The notes: generated by a model not told the origin, from the letters alone. 64,000 nucleotides of DNA from Sansalvadorimonas sp965221135 (GCA_965221135.1 CBDCRZ010000069.1:62001-126000), one strand, 5' to 3'. Positions 17,524 to 26,317 are shown, numbered from the stretch's first letter. A program made the numbers and translations.

Positions 17524-18390
17524 ATTAACACGTTTTTTAGCCGGGCTTTTCAAAAAAGCTCCACGATTGTCAGCCTGAGTATTGCTGTCATTCTGCACGG
17601 CTTTCTACTGTATGGTCTGGGGTTCAGCATTGAACCCCCAAGCCTCCCAGCTCAGACTATCGAAATTTCTCTGGCACGTTTTGCAACAGACAAAACCCCT
17701 GAGAAGGCGGACTATCTCGCCCAGCATAATCAGCAGGGCAGTGGCTCCCTGGATAAAAAAGCACGTCCATCCAGTGACCTGCACGCCCCCTTCCAGGATG
17801 CCGTTCCTCGACCTGTACAGGTACAGCAGCAAACAGCGCAACTCCCCAACAGCTCCCTGAAAAAGGCTGAGAGGGTTACAACAACCCAGTCTGAAACCAA
17901 AGTAGCTGCTGATAAAAAGCCTCAGAAAGAAATCCCTGTTGAAGAAGCCAAAATACCCAGAAAACAGCTCGACCTGAGTGCCGAAATTGCGAGCCTGGAA
18001 GCCGACTTCTACAAAAAACGTCAGGCTTACACAAAAAAGCCAAAGGTACACCGAATCAACACGGCCTCAACCCGCAAAGCAGACGTGTACTATCAGGAAG
18101 CCTGGCGCCGTAAAGTCATGCGTATAGGTACCATCAACTATCCTATACAAGCTCGCCAGGAGAAGATTTACGGTGAGCTCAGAGTGGCCGTGAAGATTCG
18201 CCGGGATGGCAGCCTGCAGGGTATTGAAATCATCCGTTCATCCGGTCACAAGGTTCTTGATGAAGCCACCCTGAGAATTGTCAGGATGGCGGCTCCTTTC
18301 GCACCTTTTCCTGATGAACTGAAAGAGTATGATGTGATTGAAATCATTCGCACATGGCGCTTTGAACCTGGCGATATGTTCAGCGGCTGA
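17524..18390 (+). CDS. tonB3: TonB-family energy transducer (TonB3-like), apparent ATT start
   Basis: This TonB family protein would couple the inner-membrane proton force to an outer-membrane partner. It has a short cytoplasmic N-terminus, one membrane helix (IVSLSIAVILHGFLLYG), a long Lys/Pro/Gln-rich periplasmic spacer and the C-terminal TonB domain (YGELRVAVKIRRDG through IRTWRFEPG). In P. aeruginosa the gene in this position, tonB3, is needed for pilus assembly and twitching. The frame has no ATG, GTG or TTG between its upstream stop (TAA near 17492) and the membrane helix. The best initiation codon is ATT at 17524, seven bases after AGGAG. Length is then 288 residues. A later start at ATG 18085 would leave only the C-terminal domain. 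Confidence 0.85.
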   Translation: MNTFFSRAFQKSSTIVSLSIAVILHGFLLYGLGFSIEPPSLPAQTIEISLARFATDKTPEKADYLAQHNQQGSGSLDKKARPSSDLHAPFQDAVPRPVQVQQQTAQLPNSSLKKAERVTTTQSETKVAADKKPQKEIPVEEAKIPRKQLDLSAEIASLEADFYKKRQAYTKKPKVHRINTASTRKADVYYQEAWRRKVMRIGTINYPIQARQEKIYGELRVAVKIRRDGSLQGIEIIRSSGHKVLDEATLRIVRMAAPFAPFPDELKEYDVIEIIRTWRFEPGDMFSG

Positions 18391-18405
18391 TCCGGAGCCA
18401 GACCT

Positions 18406-18987
18406 ATGCTACCTGCTTCCAGTCAAGGCAGTTTAAAAAATACCCTTCTGATTGCTATGCCCAGAATGGATGACCCCAACTTCAGTGGTGCGGTTATATA
18501 TCTGTGTGAGCACAATGAAGAAGGCGCTATGGGACTGGTTATTAACCAGCCTTTAAGCATTCCAGTGGATGAGCTTTTCTCCGCCATTGAGGTACCCTAT
18601 GAATACACTCGGAGTAACACCAGCCAAAAGGTCTTTCTCGGTGGCCCTGTAGACCAGGAGCATGGCTTTGTACTCCACACCTATTCGGGCACACTCGATG
18701 AGCAGGTATCTATGCGCATCACTGAGGACATTGCCCTGACATCCTCCAAAGATATTTTTGTCGATATCGGCAAAGGCGAAGGCCCCGGACTTTCTCTAAT
18801 TGCCCTGGGTTATGCAGGTTGGGGAGCCGGCCAGCTGGAAGAAGAACTGGCTGCTAATGTCTGGCTGAACAGTCCTGTGGATAAAACCATCCTGTTTACC
18901 TCCCCCTTCGAGGAACGACTCGGGCTGGCCGCCGCACGTATTGGTGTTAATCTGGCTATGCTCAGCCCTGAAGCCGGGCACGCCTGA
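18406..18987 (+). CDS. algH: YqgE/AlgH family protein
   Basis: This is a conserved DUF179 (UPF0301) family protein of 193 residues with no settled biochemical role; in P. aeruginosa algH affects alginate expression. Family motifs are the N-terminal LIAMPRMDDPNFSGAVIYLC, GAMGLVINQPL, the VFLGGPVDQEHGFVLH block and LGYAGWGAGQLEEE. It follows the tonB-like gene by 15 bases and precedes ruvX, the usual algH-ruvX (yqgE-yqgF) pair. Confidence 0.93.
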   Translation: MLPASSQGSLKNTLLIAMPRMDDPNFSGAVIYLCEHNEEGAMGLVINQPLSIPVDELFSAIEVPYEYTRSNTSQKVFLGGPVDQEHGFVLHTYSGTLDEQVSMRITEDIALTSSKDIFVDIGKGEGPGLSLIALGYAGWGAGQLEEELAANVWLNSPVDKTILFTSPFEERLGLAAARIGVNLAMLSPEAGHA

Positions 18988-19053
18988 GCTTTAGACTACA
19001 GAGCTCTTTAGACTACACAGCTTTTTAAATTTATTTATTCCCATCTGGTTCCT
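18988..19053 (+). repeat. 17-bp imperfect tandem repeat between algH and ruvX
   Basis: The gap holds two near copies of a unit reading agctctttagactaca. The same word GCTCTTTAGACT also appears after engB (about 36966) and before metX (about 29180). No clear function. Confidence 0.6.
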
Positions 19054-19524
19054 ATGACCGACACGCTTTCCAGCACTGATAGCAAGCCTACATACAAATC
19101 CGTAATGGGTTTTGACTTTGGTACCCGCAACATTGGTATCGCTATGGGTCAGGCCATTACCCGTACGGCGAACGCGATAGCTCCTATTCGCGCCAAAGAT
19201 GGCATTCCTGACTGGGATGAACTGGGCAAGATTATTGAAGAGTGGCAACCCGATGCTTTTGTCGTGGGCATTCCCCTGAATATGGATGGCACAGAGTCTG
19301 AAATGTCACGCCGTGCCCGCAAGTTTGGCAACCGCCTTCACGGTCGGTTTATGCGCCCCTGGCACCCGGTTGATGAACGACTGACGTCTTTTGAAGCCAA
19401 AGAATGGGCCGGCAGGCTGGGTCACAAAGGTCACTATGGCAGTGACCCTGTCGATGGCATGGCTGCACAGCTGTTGCTGGAAAGCTGGATGAATGGAGAA
19501 GGGGTGCCTCTTCTCAAAATCTAG
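19054..19524 (+). CDS. ruvX: Putative Holliday junction resolvase / pre-16S rRNA nuclease RuvX (YqgF)
   Basis: YqgF is an RNase H-like fold nuclease. In E. coli it acts in 16S rRNA 5'-end maturation, and a Holliday-junction role has been proposed. The 156-residue protein has the first catalytic Asp in MGFDFGTRNIGIAMG, VVGIPLNMDG, the VDERLTS motif and the terminal SDPVDGMAAQLLLE carrying the last acidic residue. It is the last gene of this rightward run, and its stop is shared with the convergent orphan to its right (overlap of four bases). In Pseudomonas pyrR-pyrB-pyrC would follow here; they are absent. Confidence 0.94.
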   Translation: MTDTLSSTDSKPTYKSVMGFDFGTRNIGIAMGQAITRTANAIAPIRAKDGIPDWDELGKIIEEWQPDAFVVGIPLNMDGTESEMSRRARKFGNRLHGRFMRPWHPVDERLTSFEAKEWAGRLGHKGHYGSDPVDGMAAQLLLESWMNGEGVPLLKI

Positions 19525-20837
19525 CGTTTTTTCCTGGGGGGCGATCCATCTTCGCCCTCATGAGAATCTGCTAAAAATCTCAGCGGACACACCCCATGAA
19601 CAGCAATTAGTCGCTTACACAACTCACTTACCCATGGAATAGTCCGAATATCGCTTGTCTGCATGAACTCATTGCTCAGGGGGTTTTTCTTGAAGCGCGC
19701 CAACGCCTTCCTCAAAGACGTACCATCGAAAAAATGGCCTTCTGCATCCAGTACCAGATCGTCCATTTCATAAAGAGGAGACATCGATATTGGAGACTGA
19801 ATTGTGCAGATCGCCTTGAGAAAAGTCAGATCCACCGTTTCATTTTTCTTTGAGCGTTTTCCCCCAGGTTTTTTATTAGCCGCGCTCGGTATTTCACGGA
19901 ACAACTCAGCTTGCCTGGCCTTACTCAGGATTTCTAATAGATCCCCGAGAAACACCTGCCTTGTCTTTACCAGCTGCTGCCCGGTCTCTTTATCCTCAGC
20001 ATTTATCGCCAGCAGACTTTTGAATTCATTCTCTTCATAGACACGACCATACTGGTCATAAACCGGAGACTCTATCTCATCTGCAACTCTGTCACTGGAA
20101 GGGCAGCACAGGAAGTGACTGGCCAACGCTACGAGATCCTTATTTACCTGACCAAGGAAAGCGTCCTTATTACTCTCCTTATAGTTTGCAGGATCAAACG
20201 TGCAGGCAGGCATCTTCTGCAGAGAAGCTGGAACCTTCTGAGCTCCTGTAAATGAGCCTAATAAAGAGCCTGAAGAAAGATTTGGCACACGTCTTAATGA
20301 ATGTCTTGGTAGCTGGGGCATACCACTGGAGTTCCTCTCAGGAACATTCTGTCTGCTACGCCGTCTGGATCGCACCAAAGCTTGCTGTGATTCCTGCTCA
20401 TCATCGCTTTCTTCTCCGCTATCGTAGGTTACCCCCCCCCTCTGGGCTATCTCTGTTTCCATGGGCTGAAAGTAATTTATAAACGGATGAATTGCCCAAT
20501 CAGCGCCTTCAGCAACAGAAGAAGACAAGCCACGACTCTTATGAAGCTGTCGTCTCCATAACGGCCTGGGGCTGCCCGACTCAATGAATTGAGGGCCGGA
20601 AGGCTGTAACTCCTCATCTTGAGAATCCGAATCCAGCACTACAGGTCTGCGAAGATGTCCACCGTTATGCTCCATAAGTAACGGTGATACTGGGAGCCCC
20701 CTAAACTTAGGGGCGGGCATTCCGGCAGGTTTAGAGGAAGGCCTTTCTCCCGAAGAAGAAACGGGCGGCCGCCCTTCAAAACATGCCCTACCGCTCCCTG
20801 GCATGCAGCCACTGAATTTACAAAAATAAGACGCCAT
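19521..20837 (-). CDS. Orphan effector-like protein with two U-box-like segments
   Basis: Not a recognised bacterial family. The start at ATG 20837 (MASYFCKFSG) follows GGAG five bases away; upstream ATGs lack such a site. The N-terminal half (to about 230) is Pro/Ser/Arg-rich with basic clusters such as RSRRRSRQ. Two later segments resemble a U-box, the zinc-free RING-like fold of E3 ubiquitin ligases. One, near 239-275, has LCCPSSDRV, ESPVYDQYGRVYEE. The other, near 342-412, has ICTIQSPISMSP, LVLDAEGHFFDGTSLRKAL, NPLSNEFM and a final helix. The match is by pattern only. The C-terminus ends PPRKKR, nuclear-signal-like. A G9 run lies at 20432-20440 in the coding strand. Confidence 0.8.
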   Translation of the reverse strand: MASYFCKFSGCMPGSGRACFEGRPPVSSSGERPSSKPAGMPAPKFRGLPVSPLLMEHNGGHLRRPVVLDSDSQDEELQPSGPQFIESGSPRPLWRRQLHKSRGLSSSVAEGADWAIHPFINYFQPMETEIAQRGGVTYDSGEESDDEQESQQALVRSRRRSRQNVPERNSSGMPQLPRHSLRRVPNLSSGSLLGSFTGAQKVPASLQKMPACTFDPANYKESNKDAFLGQVNKDLVALASHFLCCPSSDRVADEIESPVYDQYGRVYEENEFKSLLAINAEDKETGQQLVKTRQVFLGDLLEILSKARQAELFREIPSAANKKPGGKRSKKNETVDLTFLKAICTIQSPISMSPLYEMDDLVLDAEGHFFDGTSLRKALARFKKNPLSNEFMQTSDIRTIPWVSELCKRLIAVHGVCPLRFLADSHEGEDGSPPRKKR

Positions 20838-20964
20838 AACAACTCCATTGCAGTAAATCTCCATTAACAGTTTGGAAGCGGAAAAAGGCAAAATGTTCAG
20901 AAAAAGACGAAAGAATGCCTGACAGGCTTGTCAGGCATCTCTGATAAGAGGTGTTAACAGGGCT

Positions 20965-22092
20965 TTAGCGGCTGCCATCATCCTGAATACTCAAGCCACC
21001 AGCGACCTTATTAAGGTGCTCGGCATCTGTCTCAGAGCCCAGTTTGATCATCAAACGCAGATCATTGGCAGAGTCAGCGTGGGAGAGGGCGTCTTCATAG
21101 GTGATTTCGCCATTGTTGTAGAGGGCATAAATCGCCTGATCAAAGGTCTGCATACCCTGCTCATTCGAGCGAGCCATCAGCGCCTTCAGCTCGTGTACTT
21201 CTCCTTTGCGGATCATATCCGAAGCCAGTGGCGTATTAATCAACACCTCAACAGCAGGTCGACGGCTTTTTCGATCAGGGGTTGCAATCAGTTGCTGACC
21301 AACAATGCCTTTCAGGTTCAGCGAGAGATCCATCCATATCTGATTGTGACGGTCGGCCGGGAAGAAGTGGATAATTCGGTCCAGCGCCTGGTTAGCATTG
21401 TTCGCGTGCAGGGTTGCCAGACAGAGGTGTCCGGTTTCTGCAAAGGCTACCGCGTGCTCCATGGTCTCCCGTGAACGCACCTCACCGATCATAATCACAT
21501 CGGGCGCCTGACGAAGTGTGTTCTTCAGAGCCACTTCAAAACTGTCGGTGTCCAGCCCGACTTCTCGCTGGGTAACAATACAGCTCTTGTGCTGATGGAT
21601 AAATTCGATGGGGTCTTCAATAGAGATTATGTGACCAGAACTGTTGCGGTTACGATGCCCGATCATTGAAGCCAGAGAGGTGGACTTACCGGTACCTGTA
21701 CCACCAGCAAAAATAATCAGTCCACGCTTGGTCATGGCCAGTTCTTTAATCACATCCGGCAGACCAAGATCATCAACATCAGGAATCTCGGTTTCTATCC
21801 GACGCAGCACCATCCCCGCGAGATTACGCTGGTAGAAAGCACTGACACGGAAACGACCGATACCCCGGGCACTGATGGCGAAGTTGCACTCATGCTCCTT
21901 CTCAAACACGGCTTTCTGATCCGCATTCATAACCCCTAACACCGTCTCTTTGGTTTTCTCAGGGCTAAGCGGTGTTTTTGTCACCGGAACAATACGCCCA
22001 TTGACCTTTATGCTGGGAGGAGTTCCAGCGGTGACAAACATATCGGAAGCCTTTTTCTCCACCATAAGCTTCAACAACGGTGTCAGATCCAT
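20965..22092 (-). CDS. pilU: Type IV pilus retraction ATPase PilU
   Basis: PilU is the accessory hexameric ATPase that works with PilT in pilus retraction at the inner-membrane base. The 375-residue protein has Walker A in FAGGTGTGKSTS, the acidic ISIEDPIEF, Walker B in VIMIGEVRSRETM and the His box AETGHLCLATLHANN. The C-terminal tail beyond LRLMIKL is the usual PilU extension relative to PilT. It lies immediately downstream of pilT on the same strand with a 75-base gap. Confidence 0.95.
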   Translation of the reverse strand: MDLTPLLKLMVEKKASDMFVTAGTPPSIKVNGRIVPVTKTPLSPEKTKETVLGVMNADQKAVFEKEHECNFAISARGIGRFRVSAFYQRNLAGMVLRRIETEIPDVDDLGLPDVIKELAMTKRGLIIFAGGTGTGKSTSLASMIGHRNRNSSGHIISIEDPIEFIHQHKSCIVTQREVGLDTDSFEVALKNTLRQAPDVIMIGEVRSRETMEHAVAFAETGHLCLATLHANNANQALDRIIHFFPADRHNQIWMDLSLNLKGIVGQQLIATPDRKSRRPAVEVLINTPLASDMIRKGEVHELKALMARSNEQGMQTFDQAIYALYNNGEITYEDALSHADSANDLRLMIKLGSETDAEHLNKVAGGLSIQDDGSR

Positions 22093-22166
22093 GGAACGTC
22101 ATTCCTTTTGCCAGTATTGTTGTAAGTACCCGGTCACATGGCCGGATACTTAGTAGTATTCAGCCA

Positions 22167-23201
22167 TTAAAACGAATCAGGGTTTTTGGCTTTTTCCCGG
22201 GCAGACTCCACCGAGATAATGCCTTTGTCCAATAGATTTCGCAGACAACCGTCGAGAGTCTGCATACCCAAAGCACCACCTGTCTGAATAGCAGAATACA
22301 TCTGGGCGACTTTATCTTCCCGAATCAGGTTACGAATCGCCGGGGTTCCCAACATGATTTCATGGGCTGCTACACGACCGCCGCCTTTCTTCTTGAGTAG
22401 CGTCTGGGCGACAACGGCTTGCAGAGATTCCGAAAGCATGGAACGCACCATGGCTTTTTCCGAAGCAGGGAATACATCCACAATACGGTCAATGGTTTTG
22501 GCTGCGGAGGTGGTGTGCAGGGTGCCGAATACCAGATGACCGGTTTCGGCAGCGGTCAGAGCCAGACGAATGGTTTCCAGATCTCGCATTTCACCAACCA
22601 GGATAATATCCGGATCTTCACGAAGGGCAGAGCGCAGGGCCGCATCGAAACCATGAGTGTCCCGGTGAACTTCCCGCTGGTTAATCAGGCACTTCTTGGG
22701 CTCATGAACAAATTCGATAGGATCTTCAATGGTCAGGATGTGGCCATAGTGATTTTCATTAATGTAATCAATCATCGCCGCCAGTGTGGTCGACTTACCG
22801 GAACCTGTCGGTCCGGTCACCACACACAAACCGCGGGGGTTATTGGAGATATCCTTGAATACCTGCCCCATGCCCAGATCATCCATGGTCAAAACCTTGG
22901 ATGGGATGGTTCGGAATACGGCACCTGCACCACGCCCCTGATTGAAGGCATTCACACGAAAGCGGGCAACCCCGGGAACATCAAAAGAGAAGTCAGTTTC
23001 CAACTGCTCTTCGAAGTCCTTACGCTGTTTGTCATTCATAATGTCGTAAATCAGCGCGTGCACTTCTTTATGCGCCAATGCCGGCAGGTTGATTCTTCGC
23101 ACATCACCATCAATACGAATCATCGGCGGTAGCCCTGCTGACAAGTGAAGGTCAGAGGAACCTTGCTTTACCCCAAAGGCGAGCAGCTCAGTAATTTCCA
23201 T
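22167..23201 (-). CDS. pilT: Type IV pilus retraction ATPase PilT
   Basis: PilT powers pilus depolymerisation for twitching motility. The 344-residue protein is the normal length. It has an N-terminal PAS-like domain (SDLHLSAGLPPMIRIDGD), Walker A GPTGSGKST, the Asp box TIEDPIEFVH, Walker B ILVGEMRDLETIR, the His box TAETGHLVFGTLHT and the AIRNLIRE motif that precedes the C-terminal helices. It is divergent from yggS, with 139 bases between them, and leads the pilT-pilU pair. Confidence 0.97.
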   Translation of the reverse strand: MEITELLAFGVKQGSSDLHLSAGLPPMIRIDGDVRRINLPALAHKEVHALIYDIMNDKQRKDFEEQLETDFSFDVPGVARFRVNAFNQGRGAGAVFRTIPSKVLTMDDLGMGQVFKDISNNPRGLCVVTGPTGSGKSTTLAAMIDYINENHYGHILTIEDPIEFVHEPKKCLINQREVHRDTHGFDAALRSALREDPDIILVGEMRDLETIRLALTAAETGHLVFGTLHTTSAAKTIDRIVDVFPASEKAMVRSMLSESLQAVVAQTLLKKKGGGRVAAHEIMLGTPAIRNLIREDKVAQMYSAIQTGGALGMQTLDGCLRNLLDKGIISVESAREKAKNPDSF

Positions 23202-23340
23202 TATCTCTCCCGATGGTCACAGACCCCAGACTCTGAAATACTCCCGAATCCAGACTGCGCAGCATATTCGTTTTATAATCTTTTTTCCCCCACAGCCAGT
23301 GTCTGTGGGCATTCTTAATTAATCAAGATACTACACCGCA

Positions 23341-24048
23341 ATGAGTTCAATAGAAACGCGCTTTCAGGAGACCCGTGACCGCATTCTCGCTGCTAGCCAA
23401 AAGTCAGGGCGCAGCGACAAAGTCCAACTGCTTGCGGTCAGTAAAACCAAGCCTGCATCCATGGTGCGGGAAGCCTGGGAGTGCGGACAGCGCGCCTTCG
23501 GTGAAAACTATGTACAGGAAGGTGTGGATAAGGTTCAGGAGCTTGCTGACCTTGACGGTGTTGAGTGGCATTTTATAGGCCCGATACAATCCAACAAAAC
23601 CCGCCCTGTCGCAGAAAGTTTTGACTGGGTACACAGTGTTGATCGAATCAAAGTCGCACGTCGCCTCAGTGACCAGCGCCCTGAAAGCATGACCCCAATA
23701 AACATCTGCCTGCAGGTGAATATTGATAATCAATCTACAAAAGCAGGCTTCACCCCCGATGAAGTTCTGGCTGTAGCAGAAGAGGTCATTGCACTGCCCA
23801 ATGTTGTTCTGAGAGGTTTGATGGCCATACCTGCGCCAGCAGAAGACAGTGAGAACCAGCGTAAACCCTTTAAAGCCATGAGTACGCTGTTGAGTCAGTT
23901 ACAGGAGCGTTTCCCGGAACAATCGTTAGACACGCTGTCTATGGGAATGAGTGGAGATATGGATGCTGCCATCACCGAAGGGGCAACCATCGTTCGCATT
24001 GGGACAGCGTTGTTTGGTGCGAGAGCTGGAGTAAAAAATCATTCCTGA
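23341..24048 (+). CDS. yggS: YggS family pyridoxal-phosphate homeostasis protein
   Basis: This small PLP-binding protein (COG0325) keeps free pyridoxal phosphate in balance and has no known enzymatic turnover. The 235-residue protein carries the PLP lysine in LAVSKTKPA, followed by FGENYVQE, WHFIGPIQSNK, the substrate-side LSMGMSGDMDAAI and VRIGTALFG. It precedes proC in the usual order, but an orphan gene on the opposite strand lies between them. Its 3' end overlaps that orphan by ten bases. Confidence 0.95.
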   Translation: MSSIETRFQETRDRILAASQKSGRSDKVQLLAVSKTKPASMVREAWECGQRAFGENYVQEGVDKVQELADLDGVEWHFIGPIQSNKTRPVAESFDWVHSVDRIKVARRLSDQRPESMTPINICLQVNIDNQSTKAGFTPDEVLAVAEEVIALPNVVLRGLMAIPAPAEDSENQRKPFKAMSTLLSQLQERFPEQSLDTLSMGMSGDMDAAITEGATIVRIGTALFGARAGVKNHS

Positions 24049-25379
24049 GTGGTAGCAGGCTCTGTCTGGGGCTCTTTTTCTGCAGCCTCAGCTTTTGCCT
24101 TTTCCTTTTCCTTTTCCTTTTCCTTTTCCTGAGCAGCAAACATCTCTGCAAGCTCGGCTTTCGCACTCTGCATACCGCCATGACGCATCACGTGCCCGCT
24201 GAAGGCGTAGACGTTCCATCGATCGTTTTTAGACTTTATTGCCGCCATGCAAAGACGACACCTCCAAACACCTTCAATTAGCTCAGGTTCAAATGCATAG
24301 TACCTGTCTTTTGGTATGGATAGCGGACGAACGGGTTCTGAAGGTGGTGATACAGGGGGCTTGAGCAATCGCTTGATAGGTGCCTTTTTAGGTGCAGGGG
24401 GCTTGTGTAATCGCTTGATAGGTGCCTTTTTAGGTGTAGGTCGCCTGCGTCTGACACCTCTGTCAGAAGCCGACGACTCGGATGCAGTTTCCGACTCCTC
24501 CTTTTTGTTCTTTATATTTAACGGGCAATGTTTCAGGTGGGCAGCCAGGGAACGCTTAATATTTAACTTATTACCTGCATACTTACCGCAGAAGGGACAC
24601 GATGTCGCCCCAGCCAGAATGCCTGAACGAGCAATTCCTTTTGAGGCAAGGGATATAGGCTTATATTTGATAGTCCTTATTGGCCGTTGCGTGTCAGGCA
24701 CAAAGGTTTTCCTGGAAGGGGAACCAGCCTGAACTTTCCACCAGATCTCTTCATTAAGTGAAGGGTCCAACTTGTCGGCTGCAGAAATAATATCTGACAA
24801 ATATCCTTTAGGCGGTAAAGGTGTTGGACACTCATACTCATCATCTGCACTAGCCCCTGAACCTGACCAGTCCATCTCGCTCAGGGAAGAATAGGAGGAG
24901 GAAGAGAGGGATGGGGATGGGGATGGGGATGGGGATGGGGATGGGGAAGGGGATGGGGAATAATCACAACGCCGTTCGCTCTCAGGCAGAAGAGGTATAG
25001 CTTCACGCTTGCAGGCTTCATCAGCCAGCATCGATATATTGAACTGAACATCTTGATACTTGCTGGCTACATCAGCCAGTCTTGACATATTGAACCGAAG
25101 AGCTCTCCGAGCCTTTTTACTTTTATTTTTCTGTTTATTTATCTGTTTGGTGTTCGTACAAGCATGGACAAGCATCGTCAACAATTCACGGCCAGGTGCA
25201 TACAAATTATCAGCAACAGGGGTCTGTCTGGTAAGATCTTCAGACGAGCCAGCAGAAGAAATTTCAACTGAAGAGGTGCCCGCAGTAGTGACTGCCAGGC
25301 TCTTACCACCAGTTGTGGGTATGTCCAATTGTGCACCCCGAATCTGCATATTTATGGCCTCGATACCAGTTTTACCCAT
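24039..25379 (-). CDS. Orphan effector-like protein with two C2H2 zinc-finger-like motifs
   Basis: No named family recognised. Two Cys/His patterns stand out: SCPFCGKY followed by HLKHC (about 255-285), and WRCRLC followed by HVMRH (about 370-400), each fitting a zinc-finger or BED-type arrangement. Between them lies a duplicated basic peptide, PKKAPIKRLHKPP and PKKAPIKRLLKPP, preceded by RRRRP, resembling nuclear-targeting signals. A long Ser-Pro run (about 143-157) and an EKEKEKEK run near the C-terminus come from hexanucleotide repeats. The protein lacks a signal peptide. It sits between yggS and proC, which are adjacent in Pseudomonas. A host-nucleus target is inference only. Confidence 0.78.
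   Translation of the reverse strand: MGKTGIEAINMQIRGAQLDIPTTGGKSLAVTTAGTSSVEISSAGSSEDLTRQTPVADNLYAPGRELLTMLVHACTNTKQINKQKNKSKKARRALRFNMSRLADVASKYQDVQFNISMLADEACKREAIPLLPESERRCDYSPSPSPSPSPSPSPSPSLSSSSYSSLSEMDWSGSGASADDEYECPTPLPPKGYLSDIISAADKLDPSLNEEIWWKVQAGSPSRKTFVPDTQRPIRTIKYKPISLASKGIARSGILAGATSCPFCGKYAGNKLNIKRSLAAHLKHCPLNIKNKKEESETASESSASDRGVRRRRPTPKKAPIKRLHKPPAPKKAPIKRLLKPPVSPPSEPVRPLSIPKDRYYAFEPELIEGVWRCRLCMAAIKSKNDRWNVYAFSGHVMRHGGMQSAKAELAEMFAAQEKEKEKEKEKAKAEAAEKEPQTEPATTQE
24095..24130 (-). repeat. Hexanucleotide repeat (ttcctt) coding Glu-Lys
   Basis: About five copies of a six-base unit, ttcctt on the plus strand, encode alternating Lys and Glu near the C-terminus of the zinc-finger-like protein. 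Confidence 0.85.
24908..24959 (-). repeat. Hexanucleotide repeat (ggggat) coding Ser-Pro
   Basis: About eight copies of ggggat, one with a T to A change, encode alternating Ser and Pro on the minus strand. Length changes of six bases keep the frame. Confidence 0.9.
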
Positions 25380-25480
25380 TTGTTCCTATCAGATAGACCG
25401 TAAAATGGTCTTATCTGTCGTAGTCAGATAACCATGATGTCATCCAACTGAACATCAGCCCAAAGGACGGAATTTGTAAA

Positions 25481-26317
25481 ATGAGCACGACAACAGCACC
25501 AGTTCTGGCGTTTATCGGTGCGGGCAACATGGCGGGCAGTATTATCGGAGGCCTGCTGAAGAACGGCTGGCCTGCCCATAACATCATTGCCGCAGAGCCC
25601 TCTGCCGAGAAGCTAAAGCCTCTGGCAGAGAACTGGGGTATTCGTACCACCACCAACAATGCCGAGGCTGTTGCCAATGCACAGGTGATTGTTCTTGCGG
25701 TGAAACCCCAGATTCTTCAGTCTGTACTGGAGCCTCTGGCTCCCGCCCTGCAATCCCGTCAGCCATTACTGGTCTCCGTAGCGGCCGGTATTCCTGAAGC
25801 CAGCCTGAACCAATGGGGCGGTGGTGATCTTGCTATTGTACGATGCATGCCCAACACTCCAGCCCTTATGCAGCAAGGTGCCTCCGGCCTGTTTGCCAAC
25901 ACTCGGGTGTCTGACGAACAAAAAGCTCTGACCGAGCAGATTATGAATGCAGTCGGTATCAGCCTGTGGGTGGATACAGAAGAGGGCATTGATAATGTTA
26001 TCGCTCTGTCTGGCAGTGGCCCGGCTTACTTCTTCCTGATGATGGAGTCCATGATTGAGGCCGGTGAGAAGCTGGGCGTTTCCCGGGAAACAGCAACCCA
26101 GCTTGTTACACAGACCGCACTGGGTGCCGCTATGATGGCCAAAGAGAGTGATGTAGACGTAGCAGAACTGCGTCGCCGGGTAACCTCTCCCGGTGGTACC
26201 ACAGAACAGGCTATTCTTAGCTTTGAAAATGGTGGTATGCGGACTCTGGTTGATGACGCCATGAACGCCTGCAAAAGACGGGCACAGGTCATGGCAAATG
26301 AGTTAAGCAAAGGCTAA
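25481..26317 (+). CDS. proC: Pyrroline-5-carboxylate reductase ProC
   Basis: ProC catalyses the last step of proline synthesis, reducing 1-pyrroline-5-carboxylate with NAD(P)H. The 278-residue protein has the Rossmann motif FIGAGNMAGSIIGGL, MPNTPALMQQGASGLFAN, the SGSGPAYFFLMMESMIEAG block and the signature VTSPGGTTEQAILSF. It is followed 55 bases later by yggT, a conserved pair. Confidence 0.97.
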   Translation: MSTTTAPVLAFIGAGNMAGSIIGGLLKNGWPAHNIIAAEPSAEKLKPLAENWGIRTTTNNAEAVANAQVIVLAVKPQILQSVLEPLAPALQSRQPLLVSVAAGIPEASLNQWGGGDLAIVRCMPNTPALMQQGASGLFANTRVSDEQKALTEQIMNAVGISLWVDTEEGIDNVIALSGSGPAYFFLMMESMIEAGEKLGVSRETATQLVTQTALGAAMMAKESDVDVAELRRRVTSPGGTTEQAILSFENGGMRTLVDDAMNACKRRAQVMANELSKG

